Assembly: GCF_030159095.1 (NCBI RefSeq)
Contig: NZ_BRXS01000005.1
Span: 62,001-126,000, forward strand
Origin: Roseisolibacter agri
GTDB taxonomy: Bacteria; Gemmatimonadota; Gemmatimonadetes; Gemmatimonadales; Gemmatimonadaceae
Direction of reading: 5' to 3'
Length of the DNA stretch: 64,000 bases
Shown here: one piece after another, positions 24,840 through 33,453 of the stretch
How positions within the stretch are numbered: position 1 is the first letter of the stretch
How the letters are laid out: each line of letters begins with the position of its first letter
Notes under the pieces: generated by a model
The model's database searches: none
What the model was told of the DNA's origin: nothing
What the model saw: the letters and a program-made list of their open reading frames with translations, nothing else
Position numbers and translations under genes: made by a program

Positions 24840-27187
24840 GCGCGGAGAGCAGACACGTCCGCATCGGGGATCGCCGGGTCGGTCCGGGCGAGCCGTGCTA
24901 CGTCATTGCCGAAGTGGGAGTCAACCACAACGGGGATCTCGGGATCGCGAAGCGGTTGGTCGACGCGGCAATCGCGGCGGGAGCTGACGCCGTCAAGTTC
25001 CAGAAGCGTCGTCTGCGTGAGGTCTACCAGGAGCGCATCGTCGACGAGCCGCGGCTCGGTGAGCAGGGAATCCAGTACGTCGTGCCGCTGCTGATCGAGT
25101 TCGAGCTGTCGGATGAGGCCTTTCGTGCTCTGCACGCGTACTGCGCGGAGCGCGGGATCACCTTCCTCTGCACTCCGTGGGACACGAGCAGCGCCGATTT
25201 TCTCGATGCCCTCGGGGTGCCGGCGTTCAAGGTCGGCTCGCCCGACATGACGAACTTCCCACTGCTGGACCACCTGGCAGCTCTCGGGAAGCCGCTCCTC
25301 GTCTCGACCGGCATGTCGACCGAGGACGAGATCCGGCGCACGATCACGTTCCTGGAGGACCGCCGCGCTGACTACGCCCTGTTCCACGCGGTCAGCACGT
25401 ACCCGGCTGCACCCGAGGAGCTCAACCTGCGCTTCATGTCGGTCCTGCACGAGTGGTCCGGCGGACGTCCGGTGGGCTACTCGGGCCATGACACGGGCAT
25501 CTCCGCGTCCGTCGCGGCGGTCTCGCTCGGTGCGCACCTCATCGAGCGTCACATCACGCTCGACCGTGCGATGCGCGGCTCCGATCACCATGCCAGCCTG
25601 GAGCCTTCGACATTCGCTGCGCAGGTGGCTGCGATCCGTGACACGGAGGCCTCGCTCGGAGTGGCGCATCGGTGGATCACGCGCGGTGAGCTGCTCAACC
25701 GACGGGTGCTCGGCAAGAGCCTCGTCGCGACGCGCGACATTCCCGCGGGGGTCGAGGTCACGCGCGCCATGGTGACCAGCAAGAGCCCTGGCATGGGACT
25801 GTCGCCGCAGCACCTGGACCAGCTCGTGGGCCGCCGCCTCACGCGCGCGGTGGCACGCGACGACATGTTCCTCGACGACGACCTGCTCGACGCGGGGCTC
25901 CCCGCCTCGGTGTGCGGGCCGATCGATCTCGGCGTGCCGTGGGGGATAGTCGCCCGCTTCAACGATCTCGACGGGCTCATGGCCCGGTTCGCGAACGCAG
26001 GGCTCTCGTTCGTCGAGTTCCACGTCAGCGATCGCGACCTCGATGCCGGGCCGGACGAGCTGCCACAGGTGCAACGTCCGTACGGGCTGGTCGTACACGC
26101 GCCCGAGTACATGCACGATCGGCTCATCGACCTGTGCGCCGTCGACGCCGACCAGCGCGAGGCGTCCATCCATCGCATCCAGAAGACGATCGACTTCACG
26201 CGCAGGCTCGCCCGGCTCTTCGCCCCCACCTTCGAGCGCGGGCCGAAGATCGTCATGCACGTCGGGGGCATGTCGCCCGTCGCCGAAGGGTACGACACCC
26301 AGGGGGCGACCGAACGCCTGCTGCACTCGCTGAGGCGACTCGATCACGACGGTGTCGATCTGCTCCTCGAGAACCTGGCGCCGTTCCCGTGGTTCTTCGG
26401 CGGAAAGTGGTTCGGGCACGTGCTGACCAACGCGGACAGCGCCGAGTATCTCTGCCGCGAGTCGGGACTCGGCTTCTGCTTCGACACGTCGCACGCCGGC
26501 ATGGAGTGCAACCGCAGCGGCGCCAGCCTGACCGAGTTCGCGCAGCGCGTGGCGCCCTACACGCGCCACCTGCACGTCTCCGACGCGGCCGGCACCGGTG
26601 GCGAGGGCCTGCAGATCGGTGAGGGCGACGTGAACTTCGCGGAGGTGCTGCCGCCCGTACTCTCACGTGCGCCGAGCGTCGTGCCGGAGATCTGGATGGG
26701 ACATCACCAGCGTGGCAAGGGCTTCCAGGTGGCGTTGGAGTCGCTCGCCGACCTGCTCTGGGCCTCGCGAGCACTCGCACGCGCCACGGACCGCGGCCGC
26801 CGGCCGGCGACCGATCTGGTGCGCATCCCGGAAGGAGCCAGCATCCTGGGCGCACTGCGCGTGATCGATGCCAACGCGCTGGGCATTGGCTTCGTCGTGG
26901 ACGCGAAGGGCGTGCTGCTGGGAGTCGTGACCGACGGAGACATCCGGCATGGGCTCGTCCGGCGGCGCACGCTCACCGGTCCGGTCGCCGACATCATGAC
27001 CCGTCACTACGTGTACGCCACGGTCGACATGGCACCGGAGCAGATCCGCGCGAGCCTGCACGGGCGCACGCGCGTCGTGCCCATTCTGGATGCCGACAAC
27101 CGCCTGATCGACTACGCGACCGACGCGTGGGTTCCCGACTACCGGAACGCCGGTCCGGCCTCCCCGACCGTTACCGCCCCTCGATGA
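24836..27187 (+). CDS. NeuB-SAF-TIM barrel-CBS fusion protein
   Basis: A four-part fusion of 783 residues. Residues 20-260 form a NeuB/SpsE-type PEP-dependent synthase (VIAEVGVNHNG at 23-33, KVGSPDMTNFPLL, VSTGMSTEDE, YSGHDTG, ERHITLDRAMRGSDHHASL). About 290-350 is the SAF/antifreeze-like domain (LVATRDIPAGVEVTRAMV) that normally closes NeuB. About 365-640 is a xylose-isomerase/AP-endonuclease-type barrel (LLLENLAPFPW, GFCFDTSHAGME, HLHVSDAAG with candidate metal Glu, Asp, His). About 665-762 is a CBS pair (GVVTDGDIRHGL, VVPILDADNRLIDYA). GTG overlaps the previous stop. It probably makes or tunes a nonulosonate-like or related alpha-keto sugar acid; substrate unknown. Its DNA is less GC-rich than the rfb genes before it. 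Confidence 0.85.
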   Translation: MSAESRHVRIGDRRVGPGEPCYVIAEVGVNHNGDLGIAKRLVDAAIAAGADAVKFQKRRLREVYQERIVDEPRLGEQGIQYVVPLLIEFELSDEAFRALHAYCAERGITFLCTPWDTSSADFLDALGVPAFKVGSPDMTNFPLLDHLAALGKPLLVSTGMSTEDEIRRTITFLEDRRADYALFHAVSTYPAAPEELNLRFMSVLHEWSGGRPVGYSGHDTGISASVAAVSLGAHLIERHITLDRAMRGSDHHASLEPSTFAAQVAAIRDTEASLGVAHRWITRGELLNRRVLGKSLVATRDIPAGVEVTRAMVTSKSPGMGLSPQHLDQLVGRRLTRAVARDDMFLDDDLLDAGLPASVCGPIDLGVPWGIVARFNDLDGLMARFANAGLSFVEFHVSDRDLDAGPDELPQVQRPYGLVVHAPEYMHDRLIDLCAVDADQREASIHRIQKTIDFTRRLARLFAPTFERGPKIVMHVGGMSPVAEGYDTQGATERLLHSLRRLDHDGVDLLLENLAPFPWFFGGKWFGHVLTNADSAEYLCRESGLGFCFDTSHAGMECNRSGASLTEFAQRVAPYTRHLHVSDAAGTGGEGLQIGEGDVNFAEVLPPVLSRAPSVVPEIWMGHHQRGKGFQVALESLADLLWASRALARATDRGRRPATDLVRIPEGASILGALRVIDANALGIGFVVDAKGVLLGVVTDGDIRHGLVRRRTLTGPVADIMTRHYVYATVDMAPEQIRASLHGRTRVVPILDADNRLIDYATDAWVPDYRNAGPASPTVTAPR

Positions 27188-28977
27188 AGCTCTCGGACTA
27201 TGTAGTGGAATTCGTCGCCGACCAGGGCGTGAAGCATGTCTTCATGCTCCCGGGCGGCGGCGCGATGCATCTGAATGACTCGCTGGGGAAGTGTGAACGC
27301 CTGGCGTACGTGTGCAACCTGCACGAGCAAGCTTCGGCGATCGCCGCCGAGGCGTACGCGCGTGTGACCAACGACCTCGCCTGCGCGATGGTGACGACGG
27401 GTCCCGGCGGGACCAACGCGATCACCGGCGTCGCCGGAGCGTGGCTGGACTCGACGCCGGTGCTGTTCCTCTCGGGGCAGGTCAAGCGGGCCGACCTGAA
27501 GGGGGGCACCGCGCTGCGCATGCTCGGGGTGCAGGAGATCGATATCGTCTCGCTCGTCGCGCCGATCACCAAGTACGCGGTGACCGTCACTGACCCGGTG
27601 ACGATTCGGTACCATCTGGAGCGCGCGGTCTGGCTCGCGCGCAATGGGCGCCGCGGACCCGTGTGGATCGACATCCCACTCGACGTGCAGGCGGCGCAGG
27701 TCGACCCGGCGATGCTGGATGGCTTCACGCCGCCGACCGAGCGAGAAGGGGAGTGCACGGACGTTGCCAAAGCGGCGGCGCGCGTGCTCGCCATGCTGGC
27801 AGGCGCCGAGCGCCCGGTCATCCTCGCCGGGAATGGTGTGCGGAGCGCCGGCGCGGTGGAGGAGTTGAGGGCGTTTGCGGAACGGCACGGCATCCCGGTG
27901 CTCACGACCTGGCTCGGACACGATCTGATCGCGGACGACCACCAGCTCTTTGCCGGGCGGCCCGGCGGGATCGCGCCGCGCTACGCGAACTTCGCGCTTC
28001 AGAACAGCGATCTCCTGCTGATCATCGGGGCGCGCATGGACCTCGCGCTCATGGCGTACGCGCCCGAGCGGCTGGCTCGCGGGGCCCGGAAGGTGATGGT
28101 CGACGTCGATCCGGCGGAGATCGCCAAGCTTCGCGATGGTATCGAGATGCCGGTGGTCGCCGACGCGGGCGACTTCCTGCGTGCAGCGCTCTCGGCCTCG
28201 GGTGCCGACCCTGCGGGCGACTACGCCGCGTGGCGGGAGCGGTGTCGCTCGTGGAAGGCGCGCTATCCGTTGGTCCAACCGGAGCACCGGTCGTGCGCGG
28301 ACGGGGTGAGCATGTACCACTTCTCCGACGTGCTCTCGGACGAGCTGGCGTCGGATGACGTGATCACGCCCGGCAGCTCCGGTTTCGCCTGCGAGATCTT
28401 CCTGTTGGTGGCGCGCGTGAAGGCGGGGCAGCGGCTGTTTCACAATCGGGGGACCGGTGCCATGGGATTCGGGCTCCCGGCGAGCATCGGGGCGTGCATC
28501 GCGAGCGGTCGCCGGACGATCTCGGTAGATGGAGACGGCGGCTTTCAGATGAACATCCAGGAGCTGGCGACCGTCGCGACCCACGGACTGCCCATCAAGT
28601 TCTTCGTCGTCAACAACGGCGGCTACGCGTCGATCCGCACCTCGCAGGCGAACTATTTCGGACGGCTCGTGGCTGCGGATGCGACCAGCGGAGTACGACT
28701 GCCGGACGTCACCGCCGTGGCAGCCGCCTATGGTCTGCCGACCGCCCGCATCAACTCGCCGGACGGCCTGCGCGCGCGCATCCGCGAGGTGCTGGACCGG
28801 CCCGGCCCAGTCGTGTGTGAGGTCCGCGTCCCCGACGACGAGCCCCGCGGGCCCCGCGTGGCCTCGGCGCAGCGTCCGGACGGCAGCATGGTATCGAAGC
28901 CGCTGGAGGACTTGTGGCCATTCCTCGATCGCGAGGAGTTCCTGGCGAACATGATCGTGGCGCCGGTCGCCGAGTGA
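27184..28977 (+). CDS. Acetolactate-synthase-like ThDP enzyme (YerE-like candidate)
   Basis: Thiamine-diphosphate enzyme of the acetohydroxyacid synthase fold, 597 residues. The activating Glu is in NLHEQASAIAAEAYARVT. MVTTGPGGTNAITGVAGAWL and GGTALRMLGVQEIDIVSLV fit the N-terminal domain. The central domain has the LAGNGVRSAGAVEELR Rossmann strand. The ThDP/Mg site is SVDGDGGFQMNIQELATV with VVNNGGYASIRTSQ (GDG-x-NN). ATG overlaps the previous stop (ATGA). An ordinary valine/isoleucine role is unlikely inside a sugar cluster. YerE, a relative, attaches an acetyl unit from pyruvate to CDP-3,6-dideoxy-4-ketohexose, exactly the rfbFGH product made next door. That link is inference. Confidence 0.8.
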   Translation: MKLSDYVVEFVADQGVKHVFMLPGGGAMHLNDSLGKCERLAYVCNLHEQASAIAAEAYARVTNDLACAMVTTGPGGTNAITGVAGAWLDSTPVLFLSGQVKRADLKGGTALRMLGVQEIDIVSLVAPITKYAVTVTDPVTIRYHLERAVWLARNGRRGPVWIDIPLDVQAAQVDPAMLDGFTPPTEREGECTDVAKAAARVLAMLAGAERPVILAGNGVRSAGAVEELRAFAERHGIPVLTTWLGHDLIADDHQLFAGRPGGIAPRYANFALQNSDLLLIIGARMDLALMAYAPERLARGARKVMVDVDPAEIAKLRDGIEMPVVADAGDFLRAALSASGADPAGDYAAWRERCRSWKARYPLVQPEHRSCADGVSMYHFSDVLSDELASDDVITPGSSGFACEIFLLVARVKAGQRLFHNRGTGAMGFGLPASIGACIASGRRTISVDGDGGFQMNIQELATVATHGLPIKFFVVNNGGYASIRTSQANYFGRLVAADATSGVRLPDVTAVAAAYGLPTARINSPDGLRARIREVLDRPGPVVCEVRVPDDEPRGPRVASAQRPDGSMVSKPLEDLWPFLDREEFLANMIVAPVAE

Positions 28978-29068
28978 TGCTGGGTGACCGCGGGCAGGCT
29001 CGGACAGGCGTGGGCGTCCCGATCACGCGCCTGTTGCAGTGCGGGGACTTCGCGTGGGGGGCCGATTG

Positions 29069-30271
29069 GTGAGCCAGCTCGCACCGCGCGCCTGCCCGGT
29101 GTGCCATGCGTGGCCCCGGACGCACGTCTACACCCAGCGCTTCACGACCGTGAGCGAGGTGGGGTTCCTGGCCGGCTACGATGTCGTGGTCTGCGGCGCA
29201 TGCGGTGCGGGATTCGCCGATCGCATCCCCACACAGGCCCACTTCGACGAATACTACCGCGACCTGTCGAAGTACGAGTACGACCAGCGTGACGGCATGG
29301 AGTCGGAGCATGACCGCCTGCGACTGCAGCAGGTCGTCGCGGATCTGCTCCCGCACCTGCCGGGGACGAACGCGCGCGTGCTGGACGTTGGGTGCGCGAG
29401 CGGCCGGCTGCTCTCGTTGCTCAGGGCGGAGGGTGTCGACAGCGTGACCGGGCTCGACCCCTCGCCGCGCTGCTGCGACGTCGCCCGCCGCCTCTACGGA
29501 ATCGACGTCCGCACCGGCACGCTGAATCGCCTGCCGTCTTCGATGCAGCAATACGACGTCGTCCTCCTCATCGGGGTTCTGGAGCACCTCGAAGACCTCG
29601 ACGTTGCGCTTGCCGCGGTGCGCCGCCTGCTCGCACCAGCGGGGATCGTCTGGGTCGAAGTGCCGGACGTGCTCGGCTTCAGCGAGTGGCCGAACGCGCC
29701 GTTCCAGGAATTCAGCGTGGAGCACATTCAGTTCTTCTCGCCACGCTCGCTGAGCAACCTGATGTCGCTCCGCGGCTTCGAGGAGGTGACCGTGCTGCGC
29801 AACTCGCGACCGCAGAGCTCGGGGACCATCATGCCCAACCTCAGCGCAATGTTTCGCATGCTGCCCGCGCTCGACGGTGATGCGCCGGAGATCACGCGGG
29901 ACTCCGAAACGCTACCGGCGCTCCGTGAGTATGTGGCGTGGTCGGCCGCGCAGGACGGTCGACTGCAACAGCGGATCGACGACGTCGTCGACTCGGCGCG
30001 CCCGATCGCCGTGTGGGGCGTCGGTACCCACACCAGCCGGCTCCTCTCGAGTAGTCGACTGCGCGACGCTCGCATCATCGCGTTTGTGGATTCTAATCTC
30101 AAATACCACGGGCATACCTTGAATGGCATCCCCGTCGTTGGGCCTGAGTGGCTGCGCGGGCGAGGTGAGGCGATCCTCATCTCATCCCGCGTGTTCGAGC
30201 GCGAGATCCGCGATCAGATTCGCGATGAGCTTCGGCTCCCGAATGACATCATCCTGCTATATGAAGTTTGA
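29069..30271 (+). CDS. Zinc-binding sugar C-methyltransferase
   Basis: SAM-dependent methyltransferase with the three-part layout of deoxysugar C-methyltransferases (TylC3 type), about 400 residues. The N-terminal zinc module has CPVC (about 9-12) and CGAC (about 45-48). The SAM fold has ARVLDVGCASGRLLSL and VLLIGVLEHLEDLDVAL, then VEHIQFFSPRSL. The C-terminal Rossmann-like domain has IAVWGVGTHTSRLLSSS and IIAFVDSNLKYHG. GTG at 29069 follows a G-run; another GTG lies at 29039. In this family the methyl goes to C3 of a 4-keto sugar, giving a branched sugar. The GC content here is low for the window. Confidence 0.82.
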   Translation: MSQLAPRACPVCHAWPRTHVYTQRFTTVSEVGFLAGYDVVVCGACGAGFADRIPTQAHFDEYYRDLSKYEYDQRDGMESEHDRLRLQQVVADLLPHLPGTNARVLDVGCASGRLLSLLRAEGVDSVTGLDPSPRCCDVARRLYGIDVRTGTLNRLPSSMQQYDVVLLIGVLEHLEDLDVALAAVRRLLAPAGIVWVEVPDVLGFSEWPNAPFQEFSVEHIQFFSPRSLSNLMSLRGFEEVTVLRNSRPQSSGTIMPNLSAMFRMLPALDGDAPEITRDSETLPALREYVAWSAAQDGRLQQRIDDVVDSARPIAVWGVGTHTSRLLSSSRLRDARIIAFVDSNLKYHGHTLNGIPVVGPEWLRGRGEAILISSRVFEREIRDQIRDELRLPNDIILLYEV

Positions 30272-30337
30272 CCCGTCGCCGGCTGACGCCACGTCCGCCT
30301 CACTCTGGCCTGAACATCGGTCGTCCGTGCTGGCCGC

Positions 30338-31384
30338 ATGAAGCGGTTGTCCCGGGAGGACAGGGACTACGTCCTCGAGGGCGCCTTCCCGCACTTGGCG
30401 CGCCTGCGAGGGGGGCGGCTGTTCGTCACTGGCGGCACGGGCTTCATCGGGTCGTGGCTGGTGGAGGCGATCGCGCACGCGAACGAGCATCAGAACCTGG
30501 CGTGTCATCTGACGCTGCTCGTCCCGGAGCATGAGTTGAGCTCCGAGCGGGTCGCCGGACTCGCCATGCTACCGGGCGTGCGCATCCTTCCAGGCGACCT
30601 CGTGACGCTGGATGCATCGCGCGCCTCCCATGCATTCGATGGTGTGATCCATGCCGCCATCCACGTAGACGCGTCCACCATCAGCGCCCGGCCGATACCC
30701 ACCCTGGAGAGCGCCGTGGAGGGAACGCGTCGCACGCTTGAATTCGCGCGAGCCTCCGGGGCCCGGCGAGTGCTGTTCGTGAGCTCCGGCGCCGTGTATG
30801 GGCCGCTGCCACCCGCCGTCGCGTGCGTGTCCGAGGATTATCGCGGAGGGCCGGATCCCTTCCGGGCGGAGTCCGTCTACGCGGAGGGAAAGCGCATCGG
30901 TGAGACCATGTGCGCGGCCTACTCGCGGCAGTATGGCATCGAGAGCGTCGTCGCTCGTTGCTTCGCGTTCGTCGGTCCGCGACTGCCACTCGACCGACAC
31001 TTTGCGATTGGGAACTTCCTTCGCGATGCGCTGGCGGGGGGGCCGGTCGTGGTCACCGGCGATGGGACCGCGGTGCGATCGTACATGTACGCCGCGGATC
31101 TCAGCATCTGGTTGCTGGCAGCGTTCGTGGCCGGCGGGGACGGGCGGGTCTACAACGTCGGCTCTTCGCATGACGCCTCGCTCGCGGACGTAGCCAGGGT
31201 GGTCGCGTCCGTCGCTGGCAGGGATGTCCGTGTCGAGGTTCGAGGCACCCCGGTGCCCGGCGCGCCCGTCGACCGGTACGTGCCATCCGTTCAGCGCGCA
31301 ATCGCGGAGCTCGGCGTCTCGGAAGGCGTGCCCTTACAGCACGCCGTCGAGCGGACGCTGGCCTGGCACCGCGCACGGTCATGA
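30338..31384 (+). CDS. SDR family sugar-nucleotide epimerase/reductase
   Basis: Extended SDR, 348 residues: LFVTGGTGFIGSWLVEAI, HAAIHVDASTISARP, VLFVSSGAVYGPLPP, catalytic pair in YAEGKRIGETM, RCFAFVGPRLPLDRHFAIGN and VRSYMYAADLSIWLL. Very similar in plan to the gene at 23778-24839, from which it differs by an extended N-terminus. Probably a 4-keto reductase or epimerase acting on one of the branched or dideoxy intermediates. Overlaps the next gene by four bases. Confidence 0.8.
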   Translation: MKRLSREDRDYVLEGAFPHLARLRGGRLFVTGGTGFIGSWLVEAIAHANEHQNLACHLTLLVPEHELSSERVAGLAMLPGVRILPGDLVTLDASRASHAFDGVIHAAIHVDASTISARPIPTLESAVEGTRRTLEFARASGARRVLFVSSGAVYGPLPPAVACVSEDYRGGPDPFRAESVYAEGKRIGETMCAAYSRQYGIESVVARCFAFVGPRLPLDRHFAIGNFLRDALAGGPVVVTGDGTAVRSYMYAADLSIWLLAAFVAGGDGRVYNVGSSHDASLADVARVVASVAGRDVRVEVRGTPVPGAPVDRYVPSVQRAIAELGVSEGVPLQHAVERTLAWHRARS

Positions 31385-32436
31385 CCATGTCGTTGCATCC
31401 GGTCCTGCAGGCGGACTTCGCGCGCATCGCCTCCGCCCCACTGCCTTGGCATGCGCTAGATCGCAGCTCGGTCTTGGTGACCGGGGCTGGTGGGCTGGTC
31501 GCCTCGTACGTCGTGGAGTTTCTGCTCTCCCTCCGCGAACAGCTCGGCGTGGGGCCGGCGGTCGTGTGCGCCGTGGTGCGCGACCTCGGACGCGCTCAGG
31601 GGCGGTATGCGGGATACGCGACACGTCGAGACCTGTTGCTGCTCAAGCAGGACGTGGCGAGGCCCATCCAACACGATACGCGGTTCGACTTCATCGTGCA
31701 CGCGGCCGGCCGTGCGATGCCGAGCGCATTTGGTGGCGATCCGGTAGGCACGTATCTGCCGAACGTGCTCGGCACCCATCTCCTCTTGGAGCGGGCCCGG
31801 CGCGACGGCGCGAGAGGCTTTCTGTTCGTCAGCTCGGGCGCGGTCCACGGCGTTCTCCCCGCGCACGCGGTCATTGCCGAGGATGTGTACGGAGTCGTCG
31901 ATCCGCTCGACCTGCGGTCGGGCTACGCCGAGTCCAAGCGTATGGGGGAAACCATGTGCCGGAGCTGGCACGCCCAGTACGGCGTGCCAACGGTCATCGC
32001 CCGACTGGGACATACGTACGGCCCTGGGGTCAGCCGGTCCGACGAGCGCGCATTCGCCGAGTTCCTGTACGCGGTCGTGGACGGGCGCAACATCGTGCTC
32101 AACAGCGACGGTTCTGCGGTACGCCCATACTGCTACCTAGCCGACGCCACGGAGGGGATGCTGCGCGTGCTGCTGACCGGTAGTCACGGAGAGGCCTACC
32201 TCGTGCAGAACCCGCACGCGACGTGCAGCGTGCGTGATCTCGCCACCATCATCGCGCAGCTCGCCCCCGAGCGGCGCGTGCATGTGCAGCAGGGGGGCGA
32301 GGCGCCCGGCGTAGGGTACCTTCCGAATCGCGACCCGCCGCGCCCGGTGAGCATCGCGAAGATGAACGCGCTGGGGTGGTTTCCAACGGTTGGCATCACG
32401 GATGGCTTTCGGCGAACACTCGACACGCTGCTATGA
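31381..32436 (+). CDS. Divergent SDR sugar-nucleotide dehydrogenase
   Basis: Third SDR of the cluster, 351 residues. The nucleotide loop is VLVTGAGGLVASYVVEFL (GAGG rather than GGTG). The serine region is LFVSSGAVHGVLPAH, where the usual Tyr of VYG is His, and the catalytic pair is in YAESKRMGETM. RPYCYLADATEGML matches the C-terminal half. It is more distant from the other two copies and likely acts on a different intermediate. ATGA overlaps on both sides tie it to 30338-31384 and the FkbM gene. Confidence 0.75.
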   Translation: MTMSLHPVLQADFARIASAPLPWHALDRSSVLVTGAGGLVASYVVEFLLSLREQLGVGPAVVCAVVRDLGRAQGRYAGYATRRDLLLLKQDVARPIQHDTRFDFIVHAAGRAMPSAFGGDPVGTYLPNVLGTHLLLERARRDGARGFLFVSSGAVHGVLPAHAVIAEDVYGVVDPLDLRSGYAESKRMGETMCRSWHAQYGVPTVIARLGHTYGPGVSRSDERAFAEFLYAVVDGRNIVLNSDGSAVRPYCYLADATEGMLRVLLTGSHGEAYLVQNPHATCSVRDLATIIAQLAPERRVHVQQGGEAPGVGYLPNRDPPRPVSIAKMNALGWFPTVGITDGFRRTLDTLL

Positions 32437-33368
32437 GCACGGAACGGCTCGACGCGCGCGCGGCCTTCGAGCGCGGTGAGATCGAGAAGCACGAGTTCGC
32501 GAAGCGGATGGCACAGCTTCACGACGTGCTGCGCGAGTACGGAGAGCTCGTGCGCGGGACCGACGTGGAGGGGATCGAGATCACCGATGGGCAGGTCGTT
32601 CTCCGCAGCCGATACGGCGGTGCCAGATTCCCGTGCGATCCCCGGGATCGCGGCATCCCGCCGATCGTGGCGCTGAACTTCGGAGGCTACGAGCGGAAGG
32701 ACTTCGAGATGGTGCGGCGGCTGTTCCCGCCGGGAGGCACTTTCGTCGACGTCGGCGCGAACATCGGGTGGTACTCCGTCCACGTCGCGCTCGGAGATCC
32801 TGCCGCGCGCGTCATCGCCATCGAGCCGGTGGCGGCGTCGCGCGCCTGGCTCGTTCGCGCGGTCGCGCTCAACGGCCTGGCCAACGTTCAAGTGGTCGCG
32901 CGCGCGATCTCCGATCGGGTCGGCGAGGTTGTCCTCTTCGTCAGCGAGGGGATTGCGGGAGCGGCATCCGCGGCGCCTGCGGAGATCCTGCAGGGCGCCG
33001 AGCCCGTGTCCGTCGGTGCGACCACGCTGGACGACCTCGCGCGGGTGCACGACGTGCGCGCCGATTTCCTCAAGCTCGACATCGAGGGTGGCGAGTTCGC
33101 TGCGCTCCGTGGTGCGCGACGCATGCTCGAGCGCGACCGTCCGATGGTGTTCGCGGAGATGCTTCGGAAGCTCAGCAAGCCGTTCGGCTACCACCCGAAT
33201 GAGATCATCTCATATCTCGCGGAGCTCGAGTATCGCTGCTTCCGAGTGGAGAATGCGTCCTTGGTGCCGTTCACGACCATGGACGAGGCGACGGTGGAGA
33301 CCAACTTCTTCTTCCTGCACCGCGGCGCGCACGAGGGGGTGATTGCGCGTCTCGCCGTGGCTCGCTAG
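32433..33368 (+). CDS. FkbM-family methyltransferase
   Basis: SAM-dependent O-methyltransferase of the FkbM type, 311 residues. The N-terminal about 100 residues are helical. The SAM site is GTFVDVGANIGWYSVHVAL (about 106-124), with VIAIEPVAASRAWL, and the family motif DFLKLDIEGGEFAALRGAR lies at about 208-226. Typical of methylation of surface glycans or glycolipids. ATG overlaps the previous stop (ATGA). It is the last + gene of the sugar cluster and faces the minus-strand glycosyltransferase operon tail to tail. Confidence 0.88.
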   Translation: MSTERLDARAAFERGEIEKHEFAKRMAQLHDVLREYGELVRGTDVEGIEITDGQVVLRSRYGGARFPCDPRDRGIPPIVALNFGGYERKDFEMVRRLFPPGGTFVDVGANIGWYSVHVALGDPAARVIAIEPVAASRAWLVRAVALNGLANVQVVARAISDRVGEVVLFVSEGIAGAASAAPAEILQGAEPVSVGATTLDDLARVHDVRADFLKLDIEGGEFAALRGARRMLERDRPMVFAEMLRKLSKPFGYHPNEIISYLAELEYRCFRVENASLVPFTTMDEATVETNFFFLHRGAHEGVIARLAVAR

Positions 33369-33376
33369 CCACCGGA

Positions 33377-33409
33377 CGGAGGCCACGCGCCTCCGGGCAC
33401 CTCCGGAGG
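33377..33409. terminator. Hairpins between convergent genes
   Basis: CGGAGGC, five bases, GCCTCCG, then the palindrome CCTCCGGAGG. The third arm can pair with either of the others, so alternative folds exist. Sits nine bases after the FkbM stop in an 85-base tail-to-tail gap. Likely a shared transcript end. Confidence 0.5.
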
Positions 33410-33453
33410 CGTCGCGTCGATCAGCGCGCGGCGACGGGCGCGCCACAGGTCTG

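Noticed and set aside
27184-28977. Ordinary acetolactate synthase for branched-chain amino acids
   Set aside because: No small regulatory subunit (IlvN) or ilvC neighbour; embedded with ATGA overlaps in a sugar-nucleotide operon. Not excluded, only less likely.
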